A stretch of DNA of 64,000 nucleotides from Pisaster brevispinus (GCA_023634235.1 JAMKCF010000083.1:62001-126000), one strand, 5' to 3'; shown: positions 1 through 10,629, counted from the stretch's first letter. Numbers and translations are program-made. The notes: generated from the letters alone by a model not told the origin.

Positions 1-430
1 CCAAACTTGGTGTGTGGATTGTCTTGGGATCCACCAGAAGCTTAGGCCTATTGTTTTTGGACCCCCCCCCCCTACGTAAAATGTCAAGGTCATATGGCTA
101 AAACAAAAGAAATATATCCAATTGATAACTCAAGAAGGACTTTGCATATCAACTCCAAATTTTATGTGTGGATTGGTCTTGGGATGCCCAAGAAGCCTGT
201 TGGTTTTAAACCCCCTACAACAAATGTGAAGGTCATTATGGTTAAACAAAAGAAATGTTGTCCAAGGTATTACTCAAGAAGGACTTCGCATATCAAATCC
301 TAACTTGGTTTGTCAATTCGTCTTGGGGTCCCTCAGCAGTCTATTGTTTATGGCTCCCCTAAGTTAATGTGAAGGTCATTTTGGCTAAAACAAAAGAAAT
401 GTTGTCTGAGCAATATCTCAAGATGAATGA
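1..430. repeat. Diverged tandem repeat, about 145-155 bp unit, nearly 3 copies
   Basis: Three successive units share blocks such as 'aagaaggact', 'gtcttggg' and 'aaacaaaagaaat'. The marker 'cttggg' recurs at about 23, 178 and 322, giving spacings of about 155 and 144 bp. Units differ by many substitutions and by a C-run. The array is cut by the window edge, so its true size is unknown. The short reading frame across it follows the repeat and is not a gene. Confidence 0.75.
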
Positions 431-569
431 GATTAATGTCAGCGAGGCATGTGTTTGTCAACACACCATTCTTTTCTATTTATATTAATGATTTTGATAA
501 ATCTTCTGACTGTAGGAGGTCACATTTTAGTGGGGAAAAAACCAGACAATCTGTTTGATATTTTTACAG

Positions 570-864
570 GTTATACCGGCCAAGAAACAAAAACAACTGA
601 CCCAAAACACAAGTCAGTAATAATCCTTAGAAGAGAGGAAATAAAACGGATCCTTGGCCCAGATTGTTTCCAACACCGGCAACAGTCTGCTTTCCCTCCC
701 GCACCATGGACATGATCAGAAACACAAGCAGCGAAGAGGAGGGGACCTCTTCAAGAGCTAGTCCCTCAACGACCTACCGACCTAACAGCAGTATATCGGC
801 TGTGACAGGCAGAAATGTCAGAGGTCAGGACCCACAGACAGTGCCAAAAGGCTCAACCTCAAAG
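570..864 (+). pseudogene. Decayed upstream copy of the putative POT1 5' exon
   Basis: This block aligns with the exon at 8654-8905. It has the same acceptor context ('tttacag' then 'gttata'), the same internal stretch ('cccagattgtttccaac') and a donor (gt at 865) after the same codons ('ggctcaacctcaaag'). Its last two thirds encode a related Ser/Thr-rich peptide (GTSSRASPSTT, then SAVTG) and end in the same phase 0. The block is 295 bases long, not a multiple of three. In the frame that matches the downstream copy, its 5' part reaches a stop near 618. Read from the Met at 664 the 3' part is open, so it could still act as an alternative first coding exon. Homology extends into the flanking sequence (about 950-1060 against 8985-9095, and 1400-1530 against 9110-9215), so this is a segmental duplication rather than an exon alone. 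Confidence 0.55.
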
Positions 865-1540
865 GTACATTACATGTATATATTTTTTTCCACCTAAATT
901 CCTTTAAAAAAAAACCTTTTTGAAAGACCTTCCATAGGGGCCACCTTGTTTCCTTACTTTGATTTAAATTCATCCAAATTTAGAGTAGAAGGGCAAAATA
1001 CAATATTTTTTTCCTGACTGACTGCATGTTTCACTACTAATATCGGAATTTCAGGGCACAAATTTTACACTGGACCGCAGACCCAAGGCCAATGGTTTTA
1101 GTATCAGGCCAGTAAACTCAAAGACAGACTGCCTTGTGCTTAATTGAATAATAGGCCTACCTCACTGTGATGTATTTAAACAAAATTGATTCTCGTAAAC
1201 CTTTCAATTTTGAGTATCAATGTATACTTATCCATAAGATAAATGAGATAAATCTTCACGTTAAGCTTTGTAGAAAGTCTCGTCTTCTAAAATGAATTCT
1301 GGTCTGGTAAAAATTTAAAATTACAAGCCCTGCGGTTTCGTGGAATGCAACCCCTAATTCGAGCCCTGCATTTGTTTTCCAGATTTGGTGTAAATGTATA
1401 CATATCCAATTCTGGGAGTTAAAATGTTTTATTTTCCCTTTTTGTAGCATCATTTTGCAAATACGTAAATGCAGGTAGATCAGTTTCTCCTTGGTCGATG
1501 AACTTGTTTCTTGGTATTGGCATTTGATCACTCACTGATG
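865..1540. other. Non-coding flank of the duplicated exon
   Basis: No gene seen. Parts of this stretch (951-1060 and 1400-1530) match 8985-9215 downstream of the second exon copy. The duplication therefore included intron sequence and is old enough to have lost the middle part in one copy. Confidence 0.5.
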
Positions 1541-1770
1541 GGTGTTAAGCACTGTATACTCGGTACTTTCCCAAATCCTGTGAAAAACCCCCAGTAGGCA
1601 TGTTACTCAGGTAGGATTTCTTATCATACCTTTGCCCTTCTAAAGTAAATGTCTTGCCACTAGAGCACCAAGGATGCCTGGTAGCTACATAGAGTTTGAA
1701 TCCTATATTTGTTAGCAGCGGGTACTAAACGATTTTAAAAGATTTTAAATTTGCATCCCTGACAGGAGTC
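1540..1770 (-). repeat. SINE family C copy (tRNA-derived, diverged)
   Basis: Matches the better preserved copy at 36715-36965 over the blocks 'actgtatactc', 'gtaaatgtcttgccactagagcac' (shared part), 'gtttgaatcc' and 'gcagcggg'. In reverse complement these give tRNA-like A and B boxes. The copy is diverged and lacks a clear tail. Confidence 0.5.
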
Positions 1771-2333
1771 AAAATTAACGGTGGCACGGTGACCCGCTGG
1801 CCCAAGACCAGTGAAAATATTTTTGGGCCACTGAAGTCACCAAAACTGATAGCCCGGCGGGACAGTAAATAATAATAATCTTCCCTAAAATATTGCTGAA
1901 TCCTTTCTGATTGTGCAGCTGGCTACACGTCCCTGGACATTTTTATGGTTTTGATTTAACCGTAAAAAAACAAAATCACTTGAAAGTGCTGCGAAAACGC
2001 AGACCACATTGCGATCACAATATACACAATGCACTATCCCGTGCGGCACACAAACACATCGTTTCCAATTTATAGGCTTGTAATCTTTGTTATCTTGTTA
2101 CTTTGCATGATACAATAAATGCAAAAACATTGAATGCTAGAGGGCATTTCAGATCGATTCGATGGCATGAAATTAAACGCCCTGAAATTAAACGCCCTCT
2201 ATTGGTAATAACCCACAGTTTGCTTCCATCTGCAGGTTCATTGTATAACATTGTGTTTTTCGTAATTATCTGTTTTCCTTTTCAATACACATTTCCTTTT
2301 GTATAATAACTCTGGGTTTTTTTCCAGTTTATT

Positions 2334-2921
2334 TTGTCAAATTCTGATTCCATTACTTCTCTCCACAGTTTTTCATTCATGTTTGTTCCCTCCTTTGAGT
2401 TTGTTCCCTCATGTCTAACCAAAGATGCGTTCGCTTGTTTCAGGAACTTAGGAAACTTAGAGAAAGCACTACGTTATTCGTATCATCGAGACAACTACAG
2501 ATTCTACACACTAACCCATTTCATTCCCACAGGTTTGCAGGTTAAATTTGAGCCAGCCCTTGGGTCTCTGTCTACCCCACTTCGCAAGCGGTGGAACAGC
2601 ACACTCCATAGTACTTCTCTCAGCTTCATTCGTATTCTAACAGAACATTGTGATGTTTGTCTCAACAGCTTCAACCAAGATATTTCCTGTCTTCAAGCAG
2701 AACTTAGATCCATCTGCTCAGAAGCCCGTTTTGAGCAATTTACCAGTGAGATCGATACTGGTTTATCTAAACTTGAATCTGTTCTTAATTGTAGGAGAAA
2801 TGGTAAGATTGGTCGTCTTGTCGCCAAACAGCAACAGTACAGACAGCGACGTTTCAAGCGTAACATACCCCCTGAGGCTGAGCAGTCAGCCCCTCCATCC
2901 ACAGTTATTAACCTCTCATAA
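2334..2921 (+). pseudogene. Penelope-like element ORF, N-terminal part
   Basis: An open frame of 195 codons, ending at a stop, with a Lys/Arg-rich C-terminus (residues about 155-180). The N-terminal region of Penelope-like proteins is poorly conserved, so the assignment rests on position: the RT core follows downstream in the same strand. The downstream part continues in other frames (3075-3482, then 3428-3610 and 3610-3690), so at least two frameshifts separate this piece from the RT fingers. Confidence 0.6.
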
Positions 2922-3074
2922 TCTACCCTTTCAGATTCAGAACACAGCCTGCTCTCAAAGGGACTCAACTTCTGCCCCACTCCCCCCACAGTCAATCAGG
3001 TTGAACTCAGTCAGGACCTCACTGACTACTACCGCAGAATTCGCCTTCGCGAATTCTTCCTTGACTCACCACCC

Positions 3075-3690
3075 ATGGATCCAGAGCTATTTTACTGCAA
3101 GAGTAAATGGGTACCACCAAAGAACCGTGTTCCTTGCCTTGAAACTTACATACAGGTTGTAAGTTCACAAATTAATTCAAGCGATCATTCCACCCACAGG
3201 ACTCATGACAACCTCCCTAGAGAAGAACGTAAGGCCCTTAAGACTCTACGAGCACGGAAGGACATCATCATCAAACCAGCTGACAAGGGCTCTGCTGTTG
3301 TTGTCATGGACCGTCAGCAATACATCGATGAAGCCATGAGACAACTCAACAACCAAAATTTTAAAAAAACCTTGACACTGATCCAACAGGTACCTTTTCA
3401 AAGGAGATTCAACAAACACTGGACGAAATGCATGACCGTGACCACCTCTCCAAGAAAGCTTTCTTTCCCCAGTCGATTGTAGAACAGCTAGATGTTACCT
3501 TCTTCCCAAGGTACATAAACCAGATAACCCAGGGAGACCCATCATATCTGGTAATCGTTCCCCCACTGAGAATATATCTCTTTTTGTTGACAGTTTTCTC
3601 AAGCCTTTAGTGCCACAGATTCCATCATATATTCATGACACTTCTGATTTCCTCCGTAAAATCTCAGGTATTCAGAACCAAGTCCCCAAC
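3075..3690 (+). pseudogene. Penelope-like RT, N-terminal blocks, frameshifted
   Basis: Contains 'DIIIKPADKGSAVVVMDR' followed by a Tyr-Ile-Asp-Glu-Ala stretch, the hallmark block upstream of the palm in Penelope-like RTs. After about 3390 the frame shifts. A second frame around 3505-3690 carries the proline/glycine-rich 'PGRPIISG' block and a 'PSYIHDTSDFL' block. The pieces are collinear with the family, so this is one broken gene rather than several small ones. Confidence 0.75.
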
Positions 3691-3698
3691 ACAGCTAT

Positions 3699-3848
3699 AA
3701 TAATAATATCGAAGTCTTATATAGCGCACGTATCTACTAAACAAGGTACTCAAGGCGCTGAGTATATACAAACTTTCAGAAAGATCGGTTATTGCAGGGG
3801 TGGATTCTGAGACCCATTTATTTAGCACCGTATAAGGGTTTACAAGGT
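3699..3848 (-). repeat. SINE family A fragment inserted in the Penelope-like RT
   Basis: About 150 bp matching the non-tRNA part of family A (compare 33935-34090): 'tatagcgcacgtatctac', 'ggtactcaaggcgct', 'gggtttacaaggtg'. It is bounded by a 5-bp direct repeat GCTAT (3694-3698 and 3849-3853). Removing it rejoins the RT reading frame region, so the SINE arrived after the element did. Confidence 0.75.
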
Positions 3849-3853
3849 GCTAT

Positions 3854-4679
3854 CATTGATACTTTTGATGTGTCCTCTTTGTACACCAACATTCCCCAAG
3901 ATAAAGGGATTGCTGCCTGCTCTTCGGCTTTGGCTAAGAGCGGTCACACCTCACCGCCCATTTCTAATATAGTATCCCTCATGAACCATGGTCTAACTAA
4001 AAACAATTTTTCGTTCATGGGTTCACAGGTACATGGCACCGCAATGGGTACATGGATGGCACCATCAATGGCCTGCCTATTCATGAGCCAACTTGAACAG
4101 CGCATGTTGGCATCAGGCCCGTGCCGTCCCTGGGTCTGGTGGTGCTATATTGATGACATCTTTTTCATCTGGACCAGTGATGAATCTAGCCTCACAGCAT
4201 TTATTAATCAGATCAATTCCTTCCATAGGACCATCAAATTCACAACCAAATACTCAACCAAGGATACCCACTTTCTGGATGTCAAGGTTCTGAAGACGGA
4301 TGATGGTTTGATCACAGATCTCTTTGTTAAACCCACAGATAAACACCAATATCTCCACTCAACCAGCTGTCATCCCCAACACTGGAAAACCAGCATAGCC
4401 TACAGTCAGGCCCTCAGACTCCGTCGAATCTGTTCTAATGATTCCGATTTTATCCACCACTCACAGAAACTTAAGAAACACCTTGTCTCCCGGGGTCATA
4501 GCTCCCTGGCAGTCCATCCAGCAATCCAGAAAGTCGAGGCTCATTCCAGGGAGTCAGTACTTTCAAAAAGACCCGTGCAACAACAGAGTTCCAAGGAGAA
4601 TGTTCCCTTTGTTGTCACTTTCCACCCCTCACTTCCCCCCATTCGTACAATAACCAGTTCTAACCATCATATTCTTTAA
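3854..4679 (+). pseudogene. Penelope-like RT palm and thumb
   Basis: An open stretch of about 275 codons with 'FDVSSLYTNIP' (palm motif A region), 'GTAMGTWMAPSMA' (motif B) and 'WCYIDDIFFIW' (catalytic YIDD, motif C), then 'FLDVKV' (motif D/E region) and a basic thumb. The catalytic residues are present, but the reading frame is cut from its N-terminal part by a SINE insertion and earlier frameshifts. Family: Penelope-like RT, related to telomerase RT. Confidence 0.85.
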
Positions 4680-4804
4680 ACATTAGATCGACTTCAACGT
4701 GCTGTACAAGAAGAACCCACAGTTGCCTACAGACGGCCACCCAGTCTCAGGGATCTCATTGTCCGGGCAGAAGTCCCCCCCTTTAATGATAATGTTAACC
4801 CCCT

Positions 4805-5210
4805 TTGCCACAGGGAACTTTCAGGTGTTCCAACACCTCCAAATGCATCGTCTGTAGACAACGCATCAGAGAATCGGACTCCTTCACCAGCCATACCGGT
4901 GGTACCACCCATAGGACAAGGGGTCATGTCACCTGCACCACCACTAATCTAATCTATTTAATATCTTGCAAAGTTTGTGGTGTTTAATATATAGGTGAAA
5001 CGAGAACTACACTCAAGAGACGTTTCTACGGCCACATATCCACAGTCAATACTCATAAGCTGGATACTCCCGTAGGACATCATTTCAATCTTCCTAATCA
5101 CTCAATTTCTGACATGATTTTACAGGGCATTGAGGCACTAGGAAACCACAGAGAGATTGTTCGTCTGAGTAGAGAGAAATTATGGATTTAGACGTCTCCA
5201 GACCATTCAA
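4805..5210 (+). pseudogene. Penelope-like GIY-YIG endonuclease domain, with an internal stop
   Basis: Encodes a Cys-rich segment ('CIVCRQRI'), then 'LIYLISCKVCGV', a stop codon at 4984, then 'YIGETRTTLKRRFYGH' and a tail with 'VGHHFNLPNH'. The G-V-x-YIGET arrangement and the Arg-rich helix are typical of GIY-YIG nucleases. The stop falls inside the GIY-YIG motif itself, so the domain cannot be made as it stands. Confidence 0.8.
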
Positions 5211-5508
5211 CCCCATGGTCTGAACAAGGAAATGACTAATAACTTTTTGTCTTTGCCTTCTCTTTTTTACCACAGATAAGCCCCCCCCCCCCCAGTCTGC
5301 CTCATTCACCAATAAACTACTTTTCTCTCCCTCTCCCCATCATTGATTTTGTCCTTTGTGTTCCCCACCTCTTGTGGTCAACCAGCCCCTTCCTCCAATC
5401 CCCCTCCCTTTTGTTACCCTCCTTTCTGTTCAGCCTCCTGCTTTCTCTGTGTATTTTCCTCTCCATCATCTATTTCCCTTTGACTGCTTTTGTTACATTA
5501 GTAATGTA

Positions 5509-6202
5509 CAGTTGACTCTCCTTAATACTGGCCCGTTTTCCTTGTATTATTCGAACCTTGTCTTAAACGCAGCGCACTATTTACACGTACATGTATACAC
5601 ACGCCGTCATAGTGCATGCACTACACACGTGTCTAGGCTAGAACGGAGCGGTTTCCTTCCTAGTACAGTTCTTACGAGCATCCTGTACACAAAAATATCA
5701 CTGACGCCATGTAAATGCATTTTTGTTGACTATGATCATAGAAATTTAATATTTTGTATAACTCAAGATAAAAATCAAAGCAAAGTGATGTCAAAATTGC
5801 CGTTCATGTGACCATGATGTGACAGATTTGATACTGCGTAGCGCCTATGCTGAACATTGTTTTCACTGGTAGCCGTCAACATGTTAGCGAAGTAGCAATG
5901 CAAGCGTAGGTAACCAGCGAAATGTTTCTGGTATTCGGATCGGACAGAACCGCATGGCCAAAAATAGTTTGGCAACAAAAATTATTTTCGAACCTTGACT
6001 GAACAGTAAGCTTTTACGCAACAATATTTTTCAGATCTCGCCGAAAATACCTCGTATTATCCGTGTTCTCGTTACGACCGTGCTCGTATCTTCCGTTTTT
6101 TAAAGACATAGAAACACGCATGGGACAGTTCCGGACCGGTGAAATACCTCGTATAAACTGACGTCTCGTACCTTCCAAGATCGTATGAACGAGAGTCGAC
6201 TG
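5509..6202. mobile_element. Non-autonomous TA-flanked DNA transposon inside the retroelement
   Basis: The ends are inverted: CAGTTGACTCTC at the left and GAGAGTCGACTG at the right, 694 bp apart. They are bounded by TA (5507-5508 and 6203-6204), the target duplication of Tc1/mariner/pogo elements. No transposase frame is visible. Its interior, about 5835-6180, matches 36970-37380, so this is a multi-copy family. Confidence 0.7.
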
Positions 6203-6300
6203 TATACTTGTACCTGTTTATGTTTGTAGTCTTGTCATTTAGCCTTCGAGAAAGACTCTGCTAGGGTCGAAACATCAGGCCACTATTTTTTTGCATTTAT
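6203..6300 (+). other. 3' end of Penelope-like element with hammerhead-like signature
   Basis: Includes 'gactctgctagggtcgaaac' followed by 'atcaggcc', with 'ttagcc' just upstream. In Penelope-like elements this terminal region often forms a hammerhead ribozyme. Here the GAAAC and stem II parts fit, but the CUGANGA core is replaced (CCTTCGAGA), so the ribozyme is probably degenerate or non-standard. Confidence 0.45.
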
Positions 6301-7190
6301 ACCATACACTGTAGGTCCTTTTGGTTGGTAGGCAGTTTGCAACAGCTAATACTATTTTAGTGATATATATTAGCGCATTACGTGATAGCATACAAAACCA
6401 GTTACAAACGCCTTGAACAAAGACTTGACATGTCTGCCCATGCTCGGGAAAAACAGTTATTCCCCCGAAATCGCAATAATCATTATCACTGGTGCGCGCG
6501 CTAAAGTCAGATACAGCTGTGCAGAGCACAGTTTCTCAGAAGTTTTTGCTAGTTTACGAAAAACTACTCAACGTGTATACAAAATTAAACAATTTAGGAT
6601 ACCATGGATGAACAAGAAGAGTATTTTACTGTATAGTTTTTTGTTTTGTTTTGTTGCTTTTTGTGGGTTTTTTTTGCTGGATGATTTCACAAAGTCAAAA
6701 TGCAGTGATGAAGACACGATCATATGCGCGATTAGGTGAACGATTTTGTTCAACTCTAAATTTGGTTCCTGAAAAAACGGACGGTTATACATTTGTAACC
6801 GTCCATTTCAGAAACGGTTACATGTAAAAAAAAAAAAAAACACACACGCAAATGCTTAGAATTGATAACATTTAGGATACCACGGATAAATTTAAATATT
6901 ATTTGACAGGTTTTTTTTGGGGGGGGGATTTTTTGCGTGTTGATTGCTTGAAAATGAAGTCAAAAGTCACACATTTACAAAAATAGCACACAGGCTTACT
7001 GCCAGATGGTAAACAAACAAAAAATACAACAGTGAATTTTTTAACTTAACGTAATGATGCTTTTTTATAAACACAGTTTAAAAACAGTTTTTTATAACAC
7101 AGTTATATTGGGCTACCAAATTTTGTGTCAAGCCAGTAACTTTTTTCAACTGTCCCTGCTGGCTAGTAGCAATTTAATTTAAATTCGACC
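6301..7190. other. No gene seen; small hairpin
   Basis: AT-rich sequence without a supported gene. A short perfect hairpin, GGACGGTTA...TAACCGTCC, lies at about 6778-6805. Its arm sequence recurs partly just downstream ('acggttacatg'). An A-run (about 6826-6840) and a G-run (about 6919) are present. Confidence 0.4.
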
Positions 7191-7194
7191 CCTG

Positions 7195-7870
7195 CCTGAT
7201 GCAAATTTAAAGAAGAAGGGAAATGTCTAATTCAATTACATTTTGTAATTATTGTGATGTGTTCACTTTCCAATAGAAAGAGTCCTCATGTGAGTGGGGA
7301 AAAAATCACAAATCTCTATCTCATTTTAAAATGGTGTAAATTGCCATTGCATTCTACATCCTTCCTGTGCAAATTTTGTCAACATCCAAAACATCCGATG
7401 ACATTATGAGTAAAATGGGTCTGTACGTTTTTGTATGGGGATGTTTTGGTTCATTCCTGATTTTTCAGAGTGAAATTTGAAACATGGCGTCACATTTGAA
7501 ACATGGATTTCAACAACTAATTTGTCCTTATATTCCAAGGAAAATAGTTTGTCAGACAAAATGTCAAATTCAAGGCCATTTTGATTGAATATCATTGAAA
7601 GTCAGGAATGAACAAAAATGTTCCCGTACAAAAATATACAGACCCATTTTTCTCAGAATGATGTCATTCAATGATGTTTGCCCTGGAAGGATATTGTATG
7701 CAATGGCTATTTACACCATTTTAACGTGAGGTTAGAGACTTGTAATTTTTTCCCCACTCACATGAGGACTCTTTCTATTGGAAATTGAGTACATCACAAA
7801 ATTGAATTTGACATTTTTCTTGCTCTTTAACATCGATTAAAAGGTGCTGAAAATTTAAATTCCAACCAGT
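7195..7870. mobile_element. Long foldback element (imperfect inverted repeat, about 0.65 kb)
   Basis: The left half (about 7200-7480) is the imperfect reverse complement of the right half (about 7590-7860). Matching pairs include 'ccaatagaaagagtcctcat' against 'atgaggactctttctattgg', 'aaatggtgtaaattgccattg' (shared part) against its complement near 7700, and 'aaatgggtctgta' against 'acagacccattt'. No reading frame of interest. This is a MITE/foldback type element. Confidence 0.75.
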
Positions 7871-8653
7871 GAGTCTATTTTTCTTAGAAGTGTTAAACAT
7901 CAACAATGATCCAAATTAACAGCAGCTGTTGGTAGGCCAAGTTTGTCTACAGCGATTAGTTGTTGGTAATTTTGCTGGTAACCAGAACATGTTTTGTGCA
8001 TTGGGGCACAAGGGGACAGTTTGTGACTGCATTTTTAATTGGGTCGTGTATTGTTTGGTACACATCGAGTACGCATTGGGTACAAATCGAGTACACATCA
8101 GGTATGCGTCCACGTCTACGACCTGGCTGTATGCATGGTGTTTGAGATCACACAAGGTTTTTTTTCTAATATTACTTTCCTTTTGCTTTTGTTGTTGAGT
8201 TTATTGAGTATCGAGGCGAGTGAACCCTGCCACAACATCAGTGGGACTGAAAGCTGGAATTATAAAGTGTCATAAAGTATCATACTTGGGACTAGAAGAG
8301 TCCAAAAAAGGTCACACATGTGTGCAGGCAGTAGTGGCAATTTTTTCCCCTGCAATGCATGCAGTATAAGACGGTAGTGAGTTATAAAATCCTTAAGTAC
8401 AGAAAAAAATGTTGCCTGTGGGTCGGATGGGATAGCTTACTTTTTGCAGGTAATAAAATCTTTTCAGCAATCCATTCTCCCCCCAAAATAACAATAAGCG
8501 TCGCAGTAGACATCAAACGTTTAACGAATTTCAGGTTATTTAATTTAGTTGAGGACTATTATTTATAAAACGTTATAGACAAGTTTGGAGTTTTCAATAA
8601 ATCTGATAAAATTTGGCAGCAAAACTACCTACCTATGTTTGATATATTTACAG
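7871..8653. other. Presumed intron or upstream region, no gene seen
   Basis: No supported gene. The sequence becomes T-rich before the acceptor at 8653. A few short repeated phrases ('gagtacacatc', 'gagtacgcatt') occur at 8055-8105. Confidence 0.35.
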
Positions 8654-8905
8654 GTTATACAGGCTAACAAACAAAAAGCACCCGAAACACAAGCCAGTAG
8701 TAATCCTAAGAGACAAAGTAAGATGCATCTTCGGCCCAGATTGTTTCCAACAACGGCAGTAGACTGCCCAGCCTCCCCTAATGTGACCCTCATCAGAAGC
8801 ACTATCAGGGAAGTCGGGGGGACGTCTTCAAGAGCTGGTCCTTCAACAACCTTGGCCCAACCTAACAGCAGTATGTCGGCTGTCACAGGCAGCTCAACCT
8901 CAACG
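8654..8905 (+). CDS. POT1: Putative POT1 N-terminal extension exon
   Basis: 84 codons, phase 0 at both ends, with an acceptor ('gatatatttacag') and a donor ('acg' then gtaaat). It joins in frame to the first OB1 exon at 10209. The peptide is Ser/Thr/Pro-rich and probably disordered (VGGTSSRAGPSTT, NSSMSAVTG). It is not recognisable in vertebrate POT1, whose OB1 starts almost at the N-terminus. A Met inside the exon (MHLRPRLFP) could be the start if the 5' part is untranslated. Its inclusion in POT1 is inferred from phase, splice sites and position. A decayed copy lies at 570-864. Confidence 0.5.
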
Positions 8906-9440
8906 GTAAATTGTTGTTTGTTTTTTTCCACCTGAATTACTTTTTTTCAAATCCTTGATCCTGATAGACCTTTCACAGGGCGACCACCTCGTATGCTCAC
9001 TTTGATTTAAACTCATCCAAATTGAGAGTAGAAGGGCAAAATACAATATTATTTCCCTGACCGACTGCATGTTTCACTACTATTACACCAGAATTTAAGA
9101 CATTTTATTTCCAGATTCTAGGAGTTAAAGTTCTTAATTTTCCTTTTTTGTAGCAACATTTTGCAAGTTAATGCAGGTAGATCAGTTTCTCCTTGGTCAG
9201 TGAACTTGTTTCTTGATGTGGAATTGTAAAAAAAAAAAAAGTAAGAAAAAGGCAATTTGCTCTACCTACCAACCCTCTTTTAACAGCATCATGGTACAGT
9301 TTAGGTCTTATCAAAACAATCCTCGAGAGACTGGGCATGCTCAGTCTGATGATCAATGGAACCTTTCAAAGTCCTACAAATAACCCGCAAGGCTCACCCT
9401 TAACACTATTACACTAGCCCAGCATAAATTGTCTAGTAAA
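8906..9440. other. Intron; contains the duplicated flank
   Basis: 8985-9095 and 9110-9215 repeat sequence from 951-1060 and 1400-1530. No gene seen. Confidence 0.5.
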
Positions 9441-9452
9441 ATTAGTGATAAT

Positions 9453-9826
9453 AACTAGACATTGAGTTTTTGTGACATCACAAAAACAAGGTGTTCGTGA
9501 AATATGCCATCAAATTATGATAGAATGAAAATAATTTGAAAAAAAAATCACAACTCCTTTACCACAGTTTGAATTCACATCATCTTAACGTCATCAGAAA
9601 AGGCATGAAAGACTTAACAAACGTTACACAGAATGTGACCTTATTTGACCTTGACTTCAAGTTCAAACCGGAAGTTGAATATTTTAATTGGAAAAAATCT
9701 TACTCCTGAACCACGCATTGGGTTGATGAGGTGAAATGTCGTCACCATTTTTATTCTATCATAATTTGATGGCATATTTCACGAACACCTTGTTTTTGTG
9801 ATGTCACAAAAATTCAATGTCTAGTT
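9453..9826. mobile_element. MITE with about 80-bp near-perfect terminal inverted repeats
   Basis: Left arm AACTAGACATTGA... continues through 'tttttgtgacatcacaaaaa', 'ggtgttcgtgaaatatgcc' and 'atcaaattatgatagaat'. The right arm is its reverse complement and ends at 9826 (...TCAATGTCTAGTT). The internal spacer is about 200 bp with no reading frame. The high arm identity suggests a fairly recent insertion. No clear target duplication was seen. Confidence 0.8.
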
Positions 9827-10208
9827 TCTTCTTGATTTTGTTTCTTTCCCCCCCCAAAAAAAAAAACCACCCAAAAAACCGAGAGACATTTATGTGTGTG
9901 TGTCAAATGCTGACTGAGTGTTTTTAGCCACCGATGACGTCAAGGGGTCAATGCGTATCATTATCATAGATAAGCAGTTTTTGACTCTCGGCTGAAAAAG
10001 CCCACGAAGAGGTGCATTTTTGACTTGTGGGCAAATAAAATGTACAGTTTACTAGCTGGGTTACTTTACATAAAGCTCAAACGCAAAGCCTGATTCAATG
10101 GAATAATCCAATGAGAGACAACCATTCTCTCACTTTTGAGACCCTCCTCCAAAGTGTTTTGTTTTTTTCCATTATCCATAATCCTGTTGATTTTGTTACC
10201 TGTTTCAG

Positions 10209-10314
10209 CGGAGCTACACGTACACCGTTTTGACACAACTGAAGGTGACTCCCAAGGTGAACATCTTTGGGGTTGTTAAATTCTTCAAGCCACCCTATAA
10301 GACCAATGGACCTG
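10209..10314 (+). CDS. POT1: POT1 exon: start of OB1
   Basis: The acceptor is 'acctgtttcag' and the donor gtaaga; phase 0 in, phase 1 out. It encodes 'YTVLTQLK', then 'NIFGVVKFFKPPYKT'. This is the first strands of the first OB fold of POT1 (human: Y-T-x-L-N-Q-L-K, V-Y-G-V-V-K-F-F-K-P-P-Y). POT1 binds the G-rich telomeric single strand through OB1 and OB2, blocks the ATR checkpoint there and, with TPP1, regulates telomerase. The FFKPPY motif makes the identification secure. Confidence 0.92.
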
Positions 10315-10528
10315 GTAAGAAAACTCCAATGTTAAGAATGACTGATGGACCCACCACCATGGCCTCTGTTGGCCTGGTCTTGGCCTTGGTGCCCCTTCAA
10401 AAGGTTTCCATAGACTTTAAGATTTTCCAATGGAATTGCCCTTTGAAAAATGACAATGACTTTGCCCTCTCAAAGTTGAAATTCCAGGCTTGGCATAGGA
10501 TACACTGAATTTTTATTAGTGCAGTGGT

Positions 10529-10628
10529 GAGAATATTTTCATGAGTTGAAAGATGGACTGTTCCATTCAACGAGGCGAAGCAGAGTTAAATGGAACATTA
10601 AATCTTTCAATGAATACAAATATTCTCT
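10529..10628. repeat. 100-bp foldback (hairpin) in POT1 intron
   Basis: Imperfect palindrome. 'gagaatatttt', 'ttgaaagat' and 'gttccatt' on the left are mirrored by 'aatggaac', 'atctttcaa' and 'aaatattctc' on the right, around a loop containing 'gaggcgaagcagag'. Typical of a short foldback MITE. Confidence 0.65.
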
Positions 10629-10629
10629 C

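Larger units (their letters stand above)
2320..6300 (+). mobile_element. Penelope-like retroelement with GIY-YIG domain, degenerate
   Basis: A near full-length Penelope-like element, broken by frameshifts and two nested insertions. In order it has: an N-terminal region (2334-2921); a conserved block with 'IIKPADKGSAVVVMDR' (about 3265-3315); the 'FDVSSLYTNIP' block (about 3862); 'GTAMGTWMAP' (about 4037); the catalytic 'YIDDIFFIW' (about 4147-4173); 'THFLDV' (about 4267); a Cys/His-rich linker; and a GIY-YIG endonuclease domain (about 4950-5210, 'YLISCKVCGV' then 'YIGET'). The order RT then C-terminal GIY-YIG is diagnostic for this class. A SINE fragment interrupts the RT (3699-3848) and a TA-flanked DNA element interrupts the 3' region (5509-6202). 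The 3' end ('gggtcgaaacatcaggcc') recurs, inverted, near 11180. Not expected to be active. Confidence 0.88.
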
